Part shown: in pieces, positions 16,893-24,740 of the stretch
Layout of the letters: each line of letters starts with the position of its first letter
Numbering within the stretch: position 1 is the first letter of the stretch
Assembly: GCA_005887995.1 (NCBI GenBank)
Contig: VBJD01000042.1
Span: 1-48,868 of the forward strand
Origin: Chloroflexota bacterium
GTDB taxonomy: Bacteria; Chloroflexota; Limnocylindria; P2-11E
Reading direction: 5' to 3'
DNA: 48,868 nucleotides
Notes under the pieces: model-generated
What the model saw: only the letters and a program-made list of their open reading frames with translations
Told to the model about the DNA's origin: nothing
Database searches by the model: none
Program-made: the position numbers and the translations under genes

Positions 16893-17320
16893 TGGCGCTG
16901 CTGGTCGACGCGGGCGCCCTCTACGCGCAGGCCGACGCTGACGAGCCTCGACACGAAGCGGTCGTCTCAATTCTCAGGAGCGAGCGCGAAGCCTTCGTGA
17001 CCAGCGAGCTGGTCGTCGCCGAGGCGGACTACCTGATCCTCGATCGGCTCGGCACGAAGGTCGAGCTCGCGTTCCTCCAGGATCTCGCCGAAGGAACATT
17101 CGTCAGCGACTGTCTGACTCGGGCGGACATCGCACGCGCGCGCTCGCTCGTTGAAAGGTATTCGAAGCTGGAGATCGGCCTCGCGGACGCGTCACTCGTG
17201 GTCCTTGCCGAGCGTTACGCCACACGGCGGATCCTGACGTTTGATGAGCGCGCATTTCGAACCATCCGTCCCCTTCAAGGCGGACGCTTCACGATCCTAC
17301 CCGCGGAAGTCGAGCTGTAA
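16892..17320 (+). CDS. vapC: PIN-domain ribonuclease toxin (VapC-like)
   Basis: From GTG 16892, 142 residues. The four acidic metal ligands expected for a PIN nuclease are visible: Asp6 (LLVDAG), Glu44 (VVAEADYL), Asp99 (IGLADASLV) and Asp118 (ILTFDERAF). VapC proteins cut tRNA or rRNA and are blocked by the co-expressed antitoxin. A longer frame to 16847 would lie inside the antitoxin gene, and the one-base overlap supports the GTG. All catalytic residues are present, so an active toxin is expected; the RNA target is unknown. Confidence 0.88.
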   Translation: MALLVDAGALYAQADADEPRHEAVVSILRSEREAFVTSELVVAEADYLILDRLGTKVELAFLQDLAEGTFVSDCLTRADIARARSLVERYSKLEIGLADASLVVLAERYATRRILTFDERAFRTIRPLQGGRFTILPAEVEL

Positions 17321-17730
17321 GCGCGGGTCTATGTCGTAAGCAGCGGGCGGAGAAGCAATGCCCGGCGCGAGGGCACCTGATCTGTCAGACCGTTGAACGC
17401 AGACCCATTGGACATGGCGCCATGGTCCTGCAAACCACGTCTCCCGGTTCTCGCCAGCCCATGGATTGATGTTGCTTCGCAGCGATGAACCGCCAACGGT
17501 TCAAAGCATGACCACAAGTCCATCGTCCGTGTCCATGTGCTCACATGAACGCTGTCCATGTTCGGACGCGGGCACAACAGTCAGTGTGACCAGCCGGCGG
17601 AGGGGTGCCCGATTGAACGGGGACCCTCCGCGTCGGCCTAACGCAGCCCGCTCTCGGTCACGGATTCGGATTCGGATGAGACGTACTAACCGCTCTTCTC
17701 AGGTCGGATCGTCGCGCCCGCTCGACCAGG
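17321..17730. other. Intergenic; short hairpins, no gene
   Basis: No convincing frame. It holds an anticodon-arm-like stem-loop TGGT-cctgcaa-ACCA near 17421-17436, a hairpin GAACCG-ccaa-CGGTTC (17487-17502), an inverted GGAGGG/CCCTCC pair between about 17598 and 17630, and a short ATTCGG tandem near 17660. The first may be a relic of the tRNA-half repeats. Confidence 0.4.
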
Positions 17731-18045
17731 TTACTCCGGGGTCGCGCATAAGAAGGTCGACGAGTTTCCGGTGTCGCTGAGATCCGTCCCGGAGAACGTT
17801 CCGCGATCGGCGTTCTCGCAGACTGCGCGTGCTGCATGGACATACGACCCGCTCCCGGCCCCGCGCCCCACGTCTCCCGAAAAGATGCAGCCGTAGGCCG
17901 CACCCCCATAGCCGGGCTGGAAGAAGCCACCTGCGTTCGTACAGAGCCGCTCGGCGGCGGAGAACTGCGTGTCCGCCGCCGCTGAACCGACGGCGACGAG
18001 CGCCCATGAAGAAGCGGCTGCCACTGCAACTAAGATCCTGCGCAT
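17731..18045 (-). CDS. Small secreted protein, unknown function
   Basis: A 104-residue protein from ATG 18045 with GGGGAGGA just upstream as ribosome binding site. The N-terminus RRILVAVAAASSWALVAVGS followed by AAADT is a signal peptide with a probable cleavage after the Ala run. The mature part is Gly- and Tyr-rich (GGFFQPGYGGAAYGC) with four Cys that could form two disulfides and the segment GTFSGTDLSDTGNSST. It has no lipobox, so it should be secreted in soluble form. I do not recognise the family. Confidence 0.65.
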   Translation of the reverse strand: MRRILVAVAAASSWALVAVGSAAADTQFSAAERLCTNAGGFFQPGYGGAAYGCIFSGDVGRGAGSGSYVHAARAVCENADRGTFSGTDLSDTGNSSTFLCATPE

Positions 18046-18326
18046 TTCTGTCCTCCCCGTGGATTACCCTTCGCCGCGAAGCATGGCGGGTCGCGTTGTC
18101 GCGGTCAAAGCTGACGTTGGTTAGCGGTGCTGCAGGTGAATAGACCGTCCCCGTATACGCGACCCGTGAAACGGGGTGGCGCATCGCCGCACTTACGTCT
18201 CACCCAGCGCTACGTCTGTTCTCGTGGGTCCTCGAGCACTGGGCTCGGGGGCTAGCGTTCTGCCAGAGCGAGGCTTGCAACTAAGCAGGTTCGCGTGAGT
18301 CAAGCTTCAGAGGAGATGACACACCC
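18046..18326. other. Intergenic, nothing recognised
   Basis: No frame with coding character. It lies between divergent genes and should hold both promoters; no clear -35/-10 pair stands out. Confidence 0.35.
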
Positions 18327-18545
18327 GTGTCCGACTGTCGTTACGAGTGGGACACTCCCGGCGGATGTCGCCGCGAGCGCAAGGGGTGGTCCCCGCCATT
18401 CGCGATGACTTCGAAGAGGCTTGGCTTTCCGCCAGCGAGGTTTCGCGACACGGGTTTACGTCATGTGTGCGGCAAGCCAGAGAAACACGACGCTGAGCAC
18501 GTCTGCGTCTGCGGGATCGTGCGTCGCGTTACCGCAGCATCGTAG
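18327..18545 (+). CDS. Small Cys/His-rich protein, putative zinc-binding
   Basis: From GTG 18327, 72 residues, with AGGAG at 18311-18315 (11 nt upstream). Metal-type ligands are spaced as CRYEW...GGC near the start and HVCGKPEKHDAEHVCVCG near the end, with five Cys and three His in total. Short proteins with a CGxPxxHxxxHxC segment occur in high-GC bacteria and phages as putative zinc ribbons. I know no function. The Cys/His pattern is the main evidence that the frame is real; the weak start and lack of neighbours keep confidence moderate. Confidence 0.45.
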   Translation: MSDCRYEWDTPGGCRRERKGWSPPFAMTSKRLGFPPARFRDTGLRHVCGKPEKHDAEHVCVCGIVRRVTAAS

Positions 18546-18802
18546 AGATGACGAAATGACCAGCGGCTATGAGCGTGATCGAGTTGGCCCTGTCATCGTC
18601 CACGAGCGGCCGCTGCCGGCATCAGTGCGGACACTGCTATGGGTAGCCGGCGCCCTGGGCGGCAAGACGGCGACGAGATAGCACTGGCGGATGGTGATAC
18701 GAATGCGGAGGCAGAGGCAGTCGGCACTGCTTGCGGCCGTAGCTTCGCCAGTCCGGATTGCCGCATCCAGTAGCGCGGGAAGAACGGATCGCCGGACCGG
18801 AC
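18546..18802. other. Region with one possible 41-residue ORF (18556-18681, +)
   Basis: ATG 18556 opens a frame (TSGYERDRVGPVIVHERPLP near its start) with no good ribosome binding site. It could be a small protein or a gene remnant. The rest shows nothing recognisable. Confidence 0.25.
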
Positions 18803-19315
18803 CTACCGCTCGCGCCGCGTCGTCGTTCGCCGCGCCATCCGAACGGTCCGCCCGGGCCTTCGCGTCCGCGCGCTCAATCGCGCGCGTGCGCTTGCCGGGC
18901 CCGCCTTCGCGAGGTTGTGCGCGACAGCCGACCGGATGAGCGCGGTGAGCGCACGTCGATCGATCTCACCGTCCTGCGAGAAGTCGATCGCGCGTGACTT
19001 CCCCTTGAGCTGGGCATTGAAGAGCTTCGCCGGGTCCGGGAGGCTCGAGCCCGCGAAGAATGAGAGCCTGACGCGCTCCTTCAGGATGATGCCGGCGCAC
19101 ACAATCCCGTCGCGCTCCCAGACGGCGCATCCGTTCGGGTTGCTGGGTCGCCTCCACTTGACGTCCTCGACCATCGCGGGGTCCGCGTCGCGGACGATCT
19201 CGCGCAGCCTCGCCAACGTCGCGCCGCGCCAATCGGGCGTCTTCGCGATGAGCTCGTGGACCGGTCCGGTGCTCTTCATGAACTCTTCCGCCGAAGTGCG
19301 CTCATTCTCGGTCAT
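18803..19315 (-). CDS. DUF1801 (YdhG/YdeI-like) protein
   Basis: A 170-residue protein from ATG 19315 with GGGGAG 5 nt upstream. The core matches DUF1801: an N-terminal helix, LIAKTPDWRGATLARLREIV, VEDVKWRRPSNPNG, VWERDGIVCAGIILKERVRL, FFAGSSLPDPAKLFN and IDFSQDGEIDRRALTALIR. The family has a small alpha/beta fold, and its biochemical role is uncertain. The C-terminal 35 residues are an Arg/Ala/Thr-rich basic tail that may contact nucleic acid. It is monocistronic, next to repeat stub F. Confidence 0.8.
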   Translation of the reverse strand: MTENERTSAEEFMKSTGPVHELIAKTPDWRGATLARLREIVRDADPAMVEDVKWRRPSNPNGCAVWERDGIVCAGIILKERVRLSFFAGSSLPDPAKLFNAQLKGKSRAIDFSQDGEIDRRALTALIRSAVAHNLAKAGPASARARLSARTRRPGRTVRMARRTTTRRER

Positions 19316-19384
19316 GGGCTCCCCTTTTGCGTTGGCCAGAGAGTTCTCCGGGAGTCGTTCGTGATCCAGGTGCGGAAAAAAGAA

Positions 19385-19440
19385 CAGTCGACCGGTCCCG
19401 CGAATCGCGAACTGCGCGATTGTTCAGACCATTACGCTCC
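19385..19440 (-). repeat. tRNA-half repeat, truncated copy F
   Basis: It retains only the replacement hairpin GAATCGCG (19402-19409) / CGCGATTG (19415-19422) with a 5-nt loop, and the adjoining TTCAGACCATT. The sequence diverges before the D arm. This is the last recognisable copy in the window. Confidence 0.6.
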
Positions 19441-19648
19441 CGCCGCTGACGCCGTCACGAAATCGACTGGGAGTTTGGGGTGACCGGTTCTCGCGAGTTC
19501 TCGAATGATTTTGCCACGACAATGAACGAGGGACGGGGGTTGTGAATATTCCCGGTCGACGTGCAGCCAGACTGTTGCCATCACCGATGAGATCCGCGCC
19601 TCGGTGCGGTCAAACGAGAAAGACCACCACGAGAGAAAGGACGAACCC

Positions 19649-20269
19649 ATGAAACTGACGACCGTCACGCACGTCTCCGTCGATGGAGTGATGCAGGGAC
19701 TCGGCGGGGCGGACGAGGACCGCAGAGGCGGATTCGAGCGCGGCGGATGGGCCCCGCCGCTGTTCGTCGACGAGGCCTCGACGTTCCTCAACGGGGTCTT
19801 CCAGCGCGCCGACGCGTTCCTATTAGGCCGGCGGACCTACGAGATCTTCGCCGGCTCCTGGGGAGTGTGGCCAGATCCGGGTGACAGCCCGATCTGGACG
19901 GCATTGAACACGAAGCCCAAGTACGTAGCATCGACCACGCTCACCGAACCGCGCTGGGCGAACACGACCGTCCTCTCCGGTGACAGTGCGGCGGCCGTCG
20001 GCGAGCTGAAAGCCAAGCCGGCGGGTGAGCTGCAGGTGCACGGCAGCGGCAAACTGATCCGCTGGCTCCTCGACAACCAGCTGGTCGAAGAGATCACCCT
20101 GCTCACCTATCCCGTCATCATCGGCCAGGGCACGCGGCTGTTCCCTGACACCGGCCGGGACAGGGCGCTCGAACTGGTCGAATCGCGGGCCACATCAAGC
20201 GGGGTGACGATTCAGGTCTACCGGCCCACCGGGCGCCCGCAGTATGCAAACCCCACCCCGACCACCTGA
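19649..20269 (+). CDS. Dihydrofolate reductase-family (RibD C-terminal) protein
   Basis: A 206-residue protein from ATG 19649, preceded by an AGAAAGGA site. KLTTVTHVSVDGVMQG is the usual N-terminal strand. FLLGRRTYEIFAGSW binds the pyridine nucleotide in this family, and VHGSGKLIRWLLDNQLVEE, TYPVIIGQGTRLF and the last strand complete the RibD_C fold. The family contains NADPH reductases related to DHFR and riboflavin deaminase/reductase; most stand-alone members have no assigned substrate. The gene is single, so context adds nothing. Confidence 0.88.
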   Translation: MKLTTVTHVSVDGVMQGLGGADEDRRGGFERGGWAPPLFVDEASTFLNGVFQRADAFLLGRRTYEIFAGSWGVWPDPGDSPIWTALNTKPKYVASTTLTEPRWANTTVLSGDSAAAVGELKAKPAGELQVHGSGKLIRWLLDNQLVEEITLLTYPVIIGQGTRLFPDTGRDRALELVESRATSSGVTIQVYRPTGRPQYANPTPTT

Positions 20270-20333
20270 CAAGGTGCCCAGTCAGTGAGAGTCGAACATG
20301 GATGGGTGCGGGCTGCGGCGTAGACAGCCGGCG

Positions 20334-21986
20334 CTAGAACGCGTAAGCAAGACCGTCGCGACGTGGGTCGGCGCCTCCTTCTACCACGCCATTGGCGTGA
20401 CGCAGAGCGATCGCTCCCGCACCCACAGCGTGCGACCATTCGCCAAGCAACTGAAGTGCGTGACCTCGACTCGCTAGTTCCGCCTTCAACTCTTCGGGGA
20501 ACCGATCCTCGAGAGCGAGCGCAGTCGGGTCGTAGGTACGGCCGAACTTATCGATGAACGCACGCTTTCCCCAGCTCGTCAGTCGGGGCGCCTCGACCGA
20601 CTGCTGTGGCGACAGCCCGAACTGGGCTACGTTCAGGAACATCTGCACGTTGGTCTGAAGAATCCCCTGCCCGCCGGGACTGCCGACAGCCAGCGTGCGG
20701 CCGTCGCGATGGCGAGCGATAAGTGGCGCCATTGGATCATCGATCTTCTTCCCGGGCGCGAGCTGATTTGGCGAGCCGGGATCGAAGTCGAAGAGGAACA
20801 ACAGCCCGTTCAGGATGAGGCCGGTTCCATCGACGACAACGCCGGAGCCGAAGATCGCGCCGAGCGTCTGCGTGCTCGAGACGACGTTCCCGTTGCGATC
20901 GGCGACGGAGAAGTGCGTCGTATGAGGCGACGTGTACCAGTCGCCCTCGCTCGGCGCGGCGCGGCGCATGTCGATCCGGCGGCGCAGGTCCTGCACATGC
21001 GCGTCTGAGAGGAAGTCAGACACGCGATGCGCGTTGCTTGTGCTGGAGCCTTCGAAGACGCGGTCGTGGCGCGCGAGCTTGATCGCCTCCACGAGAACGT
21101 GGAGGTAGTCGGCGGACAGCGAATTCCACTCCTTTAGGTCGAAGCCTTCGAGGATCCGCAGCGTCTCGAGGATCTGAACGCCGCTGCACGGCGGAGGCGG
21201 TGTCGATACGCGCCATCCGTCGTAGTCGGCCACGAGCGGCTCCTGCCATTCCGCCTGATATGCGGCCAGGTCTTCGGCACTGAGCCATCCACCACGTTCG
21301 GAGACATGGCTCGCGATGGCTCGCGCGATCTCTCCGCGATAGAACACCTCAGCGCCGCCCTTCGCGATCGCGCGGTATGTGTTCGCGAGATGAGGCTGAC
21401 GCACGATCTCGCCGGGCTGGTAGGCGCGTCCGCCAGGCGCGAAAGTCCGCGCTACGTCCGAGTCCTCGCCCTGCAGCGTCTTGAGCATCCGGCCGATGTA
21501 ATAGGTGAGCGTCGGGGACACCGGGTAACCGTCGTCGGCATGACGGATCGCGGGCGCAAAGACCGACTCGCGGTCCATGGTCCCGAAACGCTCGAGCGCC
21601 GCGAGCCAGCCGTCAAGGTTGCCAGGCACAAGCTGCGCGCGCGGACCGAAGTACACGTCACCAGACGTCGCGTTGCCCGCAGCGCGTGGCGTCGTGCCCG
21701 AGAAGTCGAGGCAGTACGTTCGGTCGTCGGCCGCCCAGTAAATCAGCATGTTCCCGTTCCCGCCGGCGCCGTTCATCGCCGGCTCGACGACGCCGAGCGC
21801 GGCAGAGACCGCGACCGCCGCGTCGATCGCGTTGCCGCCCTTCCGCAGAATCTCGAGGCCCGCTTCCGATGCGAGGTAGTGATGCGAGGCCACGACGCCG
21901 TTGCGGCCCATCGGGCGGATGAGCGGATTCGCGAGCGAGTACTCAGGTGTGTACGGGTGCGGATTGATCGTGGTGCTGATCGTCAT
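20334..21986 (-). CDS. ggt: Gamma-glutamyltransferase family protein
   Basis: A 550-residue Ntn-hydrolase precursor. N-terminal features are VVASHHYLASEAGLEILRKG, GGNAIDAAVA and EPAMNGAGGNG. The autoprocessing and nucleophilic Thr is about Thr356, in HTTHFSVADRNGNVVSS; the oxyanion motif GSPGGQG follows. There is no signal peptide, so it is probably cytoplasmic. GGT-type enzymes cleave or transfer gamma-glutamyl groups from glutathione or gamma-glutamyl amides, and many paralogues act on other amides. It is the last gene of the operon led by the peptide-binding lipoprotein, which supports a peptide or amide substrate. A second paralogue is at 32796-34640. Confidence 0.9.
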   Translation of the reverse strand: MTISTTINPHPYTPEYSLANPLIRPMGRNGVVASHHYLASEAGLEILRKGGNAIDAAVAVSAALGVVEPAMNGAGGNGNMLIYWAADDRTYCLDFSGTTPRAAGNATSGDVYFGPRAQLVPGNLDGWLAALERFGTMDRESVFAPAIRHADDGYPVSPTLTYYIGRMLKTLQGEDSDVARTFAPGGRAYQPGEIVRQPHLANTYRAIAKGGAEVFYRGEIARAIASHVSERGGWLSAEDLAAYQAEWQEPLVADYDGWRVSTPPPPCSGVQILETLRILEGFDLKEWNSLSADYLHVLVEAIKLARHDRVFEGSSTSNAHRVSDFLSDAHVQDLRRRIDMRRAAPSEGDWYTSPHTTHFSVADRNGNVVSSTQTLGAIFGSGVVVDGTGLILNGLLFLFDFDPGSPNQLAPGKKIDDPMAPLIARHRDGRTLAVGSPGGQGILQTNVQMFLNVAQFGLSPQQSVEAPRLTSWGKRAFIDKFGRTYDPTALALEDRFPEELKAELASRGHALQLLGEWSHAVGAGAIALRHANGVVEGGADPRRDGLAYAF

Positions 21987-22023
21987 GGTGTTCCCCCCGG
22001 ATCCATCTCCGTGTCAGCCCTCA

Positions 22024-22827
22024 TCAGCGCATGACCGCGCCGGCGTCGACGTTCCACGCTTGACCGGTGATCGCGGCCGCAGCATCACTTGCAAGGAAGA
22101 CCGCGACGTACGCGATCTCAACCGGATCGAGGCGACGCGCCATTGGCGTGAGCCCGCGCTCGAGATCACCAAAGGACACCCCGCGTTCCTCCGCGATCTG
22201 CGACAGGCGCAGGTCGCTCGTGCGCGTGCGCACCGGACCAGGACAGATCGCGTTCGCGGTGATCCCGGTCTTCGCGACCTCGAGCGCGAGACTCTTCGTG
22301 AACGCGACGAGCCCGCCTTTGCTCGCGGCGTACGCCGAGCCGGCCTGCGCGCCGATTGACGCGACGATCGACGCGATGTTGATCACGCGGCCCCAGCGCT
22401 TCGCGATCATCGCCGGCAGCGTCGCCTTACAGAGGAGATACGGCGCCGTGAGGTTCGTGGCGAGCGTGAGATCCCAAGTACGATCCGAGAAGTCCGCGAC
22501 GGGTCGTGGATCGATCGAGCTGCCGACGCCGGCGTTGTTCACGAGGACGTCGATCTGACCGAGGCGCGCCGCGACGTCGGACGCGAGGCGCGCGGGCTCC
22601 GCGCGATCGGCGAGGTCGATCGGGATCGCGAGAGCCTTCACGCCCAGCGCGTTCAGCTCGCCGAGCGTCGACTCGAGCTCGGACGCGGTGCGCGCAGCGA
22701 TCGCGACCGACGCCCCCGCGCGCGCAAGCTCGATCGCGATCGCACGTCCGATACCACGGCCGCCACCGGTCACGAGCGCGACCCTGCCGGTGAGCGACGC
22801 GCCGAAGTCAGTAGCCGGCCGCGCCAT
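22024..22827 (-). CDS. Short-chain dehydrogenase/reductase (SDR)
   Basis: A 267-residue classical SDR. The NAD(P) motif TGGGRGIG is at residues 20-27, NNAG at 97-100, and the catalytic Ser153, Tyr166 and Lys170 (YAASK) are present, followed by CPGPVRT and the C-terminal substrate lid. It is FabG-like in sequence, but the genomic context (peptide transporter, 2-hydroxyacid dehydrogenase, GGT) suggests a catabolic oxidoreductase rather than lipid synthesis. Its start overlaps the upstream dehydrogenase by 20 nt and the GGT gene begins 37 nt downstream, so it is translated from the same message. Confidence 0.9.
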   Translation of the reverse strand: MARPATDFGASLTGRVALVTGGGRGIGRAIAIELARAGASVAIAARTASELESTLGELNALGVKALAIPIDLADRAEPARLASDVAARLGQIDVLVNNAGVGSSIDPRPVADFSDRTWDLTLATNLTAPYLLCKATLPAMIAKRWGRVINIASIVASIGAQAGSAYAASKGGLVAFTKSLALEVAKTGITANAICPGPVRTRTSDLRLSQIAEERGVSFGDLERGLTPMARRLDPVEIAYVAVFLASDAAAAITGQAWNVDAGAVMR

Positions 22828-23830
22828 CGACCACGTTCAGGAGCGGACGGCCGCTCGCATAGCGCGCGAGGTTCTCGCTCATGAGACCCGCAACGAGGTC
22901 CCACCAGCCTTTGGGGTCCTGGATCGCCGAGACGTGCGGCGTGAGGACGAGATTCGGCGTACTCCAGAGCGGCGAATCCGCTGTGACCGGCTCGACCGTC
23001 GCGACATCGAACACCGCGCCGCGGATCGCGCCCTTCTCGAGCGCGGCGCGCAGCGCGTCCTCGTCGACGACGCGACCGCGCGCAACGTTCAAGAGGACGG
23101 CGCGCTTCGGGAGCGCCGCGATCGCGGCCGCGTCGACGATGCGCTCCGTCCGCGGCGTGAGCGGGAGCGTCAGCACGGCAAAATCGCTCTCCGCGAAGAG
23201 CTCCTTGATCTGGCTCGTGCCCGCGAACCGCTCGGGGATGCGACCTTCGGGATCGCCGACGCCCACGGGTGTGTAGCCGCGATCGACGCGGACGCTGGGG
23301 TCAGCCTTGATCGCGAGGACGCGCAAGCCGAAGGCGTGCGCGAGCCGCGCGATCTCACGACCGAGGCTGCCGTACCCAACGATCGTGACGGTCATCCCGC
23401 GCATCGACGTGCCTAGGAGTGCGAGCCACGGGTCCGTCCACACGGACGGCCATGCGCGCTCGGCCTGTGCGCGCTGCCGCTCGGCGACGCGCTGCGCGAA
23501 GAGGAGCATGCCCGTGAGCGCATACTCGGCGATCGCCGTGCCGTGCAGGCCGCTGCCGTTGGTCACGATGAGCCCATGCGACCACGGGTCGGCCTTCTTC
23601 AGGTGCTCGACGCCGGCGCCCACCAGACCAAGCCAACGCAGCTTTGGCAAACGGTCGAGGTTGCCTGGGCAGAAGTTCGAGAGCAGACCGTCCACGGTTG
23701 GATCGGCGAGCGCGTCGACGCCGGCCTGACTGTCCGTTCCCGAGAACGTGAGATCGAGCTCCGGCGACACAGCGCGCAGCCGTGCCTGCGCTGCCGGCTC
23801 GAACGGATAGAGACAAAGGACCTTCTTCAC
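22808..23830 (-). CDS. D-2-hydroxyacid dehydrogenase, NAD-dependent
   Basis: A 340-residue protein. The Rossmann glycine motif GYGSLG is at 152-157 and the catalytic triad is Arg251 (NVARGRVV), Glu280 (DVATVEP) and His299 (LTPHVSA). The family interconverts D-2-hydroxy acids and 2-oxo acids such as glycerate, phosphoglycerate or lactate derivatives. The GTG start overlaps the DppC stop as GTGA, so it is translationally coupled to the transporter. The product 2-oxo acid could feed the E1 dehydrogenase encoded at 41.5 kb; that link is inference. Confidence 0.88.
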   Translation of the reverse strand: MKKVLCLYPFEPAAQARLRAVSPELDLTFSGTDSQAGVDALADPTVDGLLSNFCPGNLDRLPKLRWLGLVGAGVEHLKKADPWSHGLIVTNGSGLHGTAIAEYALTGMLLFAQRVAERQRAQAERAWPSVWTDPWLALLGTSMRGMTVTIVGYGSLGREIARLAHAFGLRVLAIKADPSVRVDRGYTPVGVGDPEGRIPERFAGTSQIKELFAESDFAVLTLPLTPRTERIVDAAAIAALPKRAVLLNVARGRVVDEDALRAALEKGAIRGAVFDVATVEPVTADSPLWSTPNLVLTPHVSAIQDPKGWWDLVAGLMSENLARYASGRPLLNVVDGAAGY

Positions 23831-24732
23831 TGGCCGGAGCGCAGGATCCGTCGCTCGGTGTCGGCGATAACGACGAACGCGATGCTTACCGTCGCGATGA
23901 CGATGCTGGGTATGAACGCGAGGTTCGGCGCCGAGGTGATGTAGCGGGCGCCCTCGGCGACGAGCACGCCCCAGTCGACGTCGGGCGGCTGGACGCCGAG
24001 ACCGATGAAGCTAAGCCCCGCGGTGAGCGTGATCATCAGACCGACATCGGTGCTCGCGACGATGAGAGCGGTCGGGAGTACGTTCGGAAGCAGGTGCCTG
24101 AGGATGATCGGCACCGCGCCCGCCCCGGCGAGGCGCGACGCGACGATGAACTCGCGATTCTTGAGCGACAGCGTCTGCGATCGGATGAGGCGTGCGTTCT
24201 TCGGCAGGATCGACAACGTCACTGCGATCATCGCGTTCTGGAGCGACGCGCCGAGCACGGCCGACACCAGGATCGCCAGCAGGATGAACGGGAAGGTGAG
24301 GAGCACGTCCATGACCGAGACGATCACGCGCTCAACGCGCCCACCCGCGTAGCCGGCCACGAGCCCGATCGCGGCGCCGATGACCATCCCCGCCGCGGCA
24401 GGCACCGCGCCGAAGAGCAGCGAGAACGGGACTCCGGCAAGGAGCCGAGCGAAGAGATCGCGGCCGAGGCCATCGGTGCCGAGCGGACTGCCCGCGGCGC
24501 CGACCGGAAGTAGCGCGCGAAGTGGTCGCACGGCCGACGGGCTGAATTCCGTGAGCGAGTCACGGGCAAGCCACGCCAGCACGAAGAGCGCGATCACGCC
24601 GAGCGCCACGAGCGAAGGCCAGTGCTGCGCGATCCGCGCGAGGCGCGGCGCGCGGTCGAGTCGCACGGGCTCGGCGGGGACCTCGACGGGCACCTGCTCG
24701 AGTTGTTCGGCCGGTGCGGGCACCGTGCTCAT
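23827..24732 (-). CDS. dppC: ABC transporter permease, DppC-like
   Basis: From ATG 24732, 301 residues. The N-terminus is a polar cytoplasmic extension rich in Glu, Pro and Val, then a first membrane helix (SLVALGVIALFVLAWLA). The periplasmic loop has GTDGLGRDLFARLLAG, the signature of OppC/DppC proteins. The permease core includes RLIRSQTLSLKNREFIVASR and the EAA loop around GAGAVPIILRHLLPNVLPT. It forms a heterodimer with DppB in the inner membrane. It starts 8 nt after the dppB stop and overlaps the hydroxyacid dehydrogenase. A longer frame upstream is only a shadow of dppB. Confidence 0.92.
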   Translation of the reverse strand: MSTVPAPAEQLEQVPVEVPAEPVRLDRAPRLARIAQHWPSLVALGVIALFVLAWLARDSLTEFSPSAVRPLRALLPVGAAGSPLGTDGLGRDLFARLLAGVPFSLLFGAVPAAAGMVIGAAIGLVAGYAGGRVERVIVSVMDVLLTFPFILLAILVSAVLGASLQNAMIAVTLSILPKNARLIRSQTLSLKNREFIVASRLAGAGAVPIILRHLLPNVLPTALIVASTDVGLMITLTAGLSFIGLGVQPPDVDWGVLVAEGARYITSAPNLAFIPSIVIATVSIAFVVIADTERRILRSGQ

Positions 24733-24740
24733 AGGTCGCG

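Noticed and set aside
17590-17640. Rho-independent terminator from the GGAGGG/CCCTCC pair
   Set aside because: The loop is long and no T tract follows.
5126-19440. Insertion sequence or integrative element explaining the repeats
   Set aside because: No transposase, integrase or clear terminal inverted repeats or target duplications are seen in or near any copy. Integrative elements usually duplicate the 3' end of a tRNA, not the 5' half.
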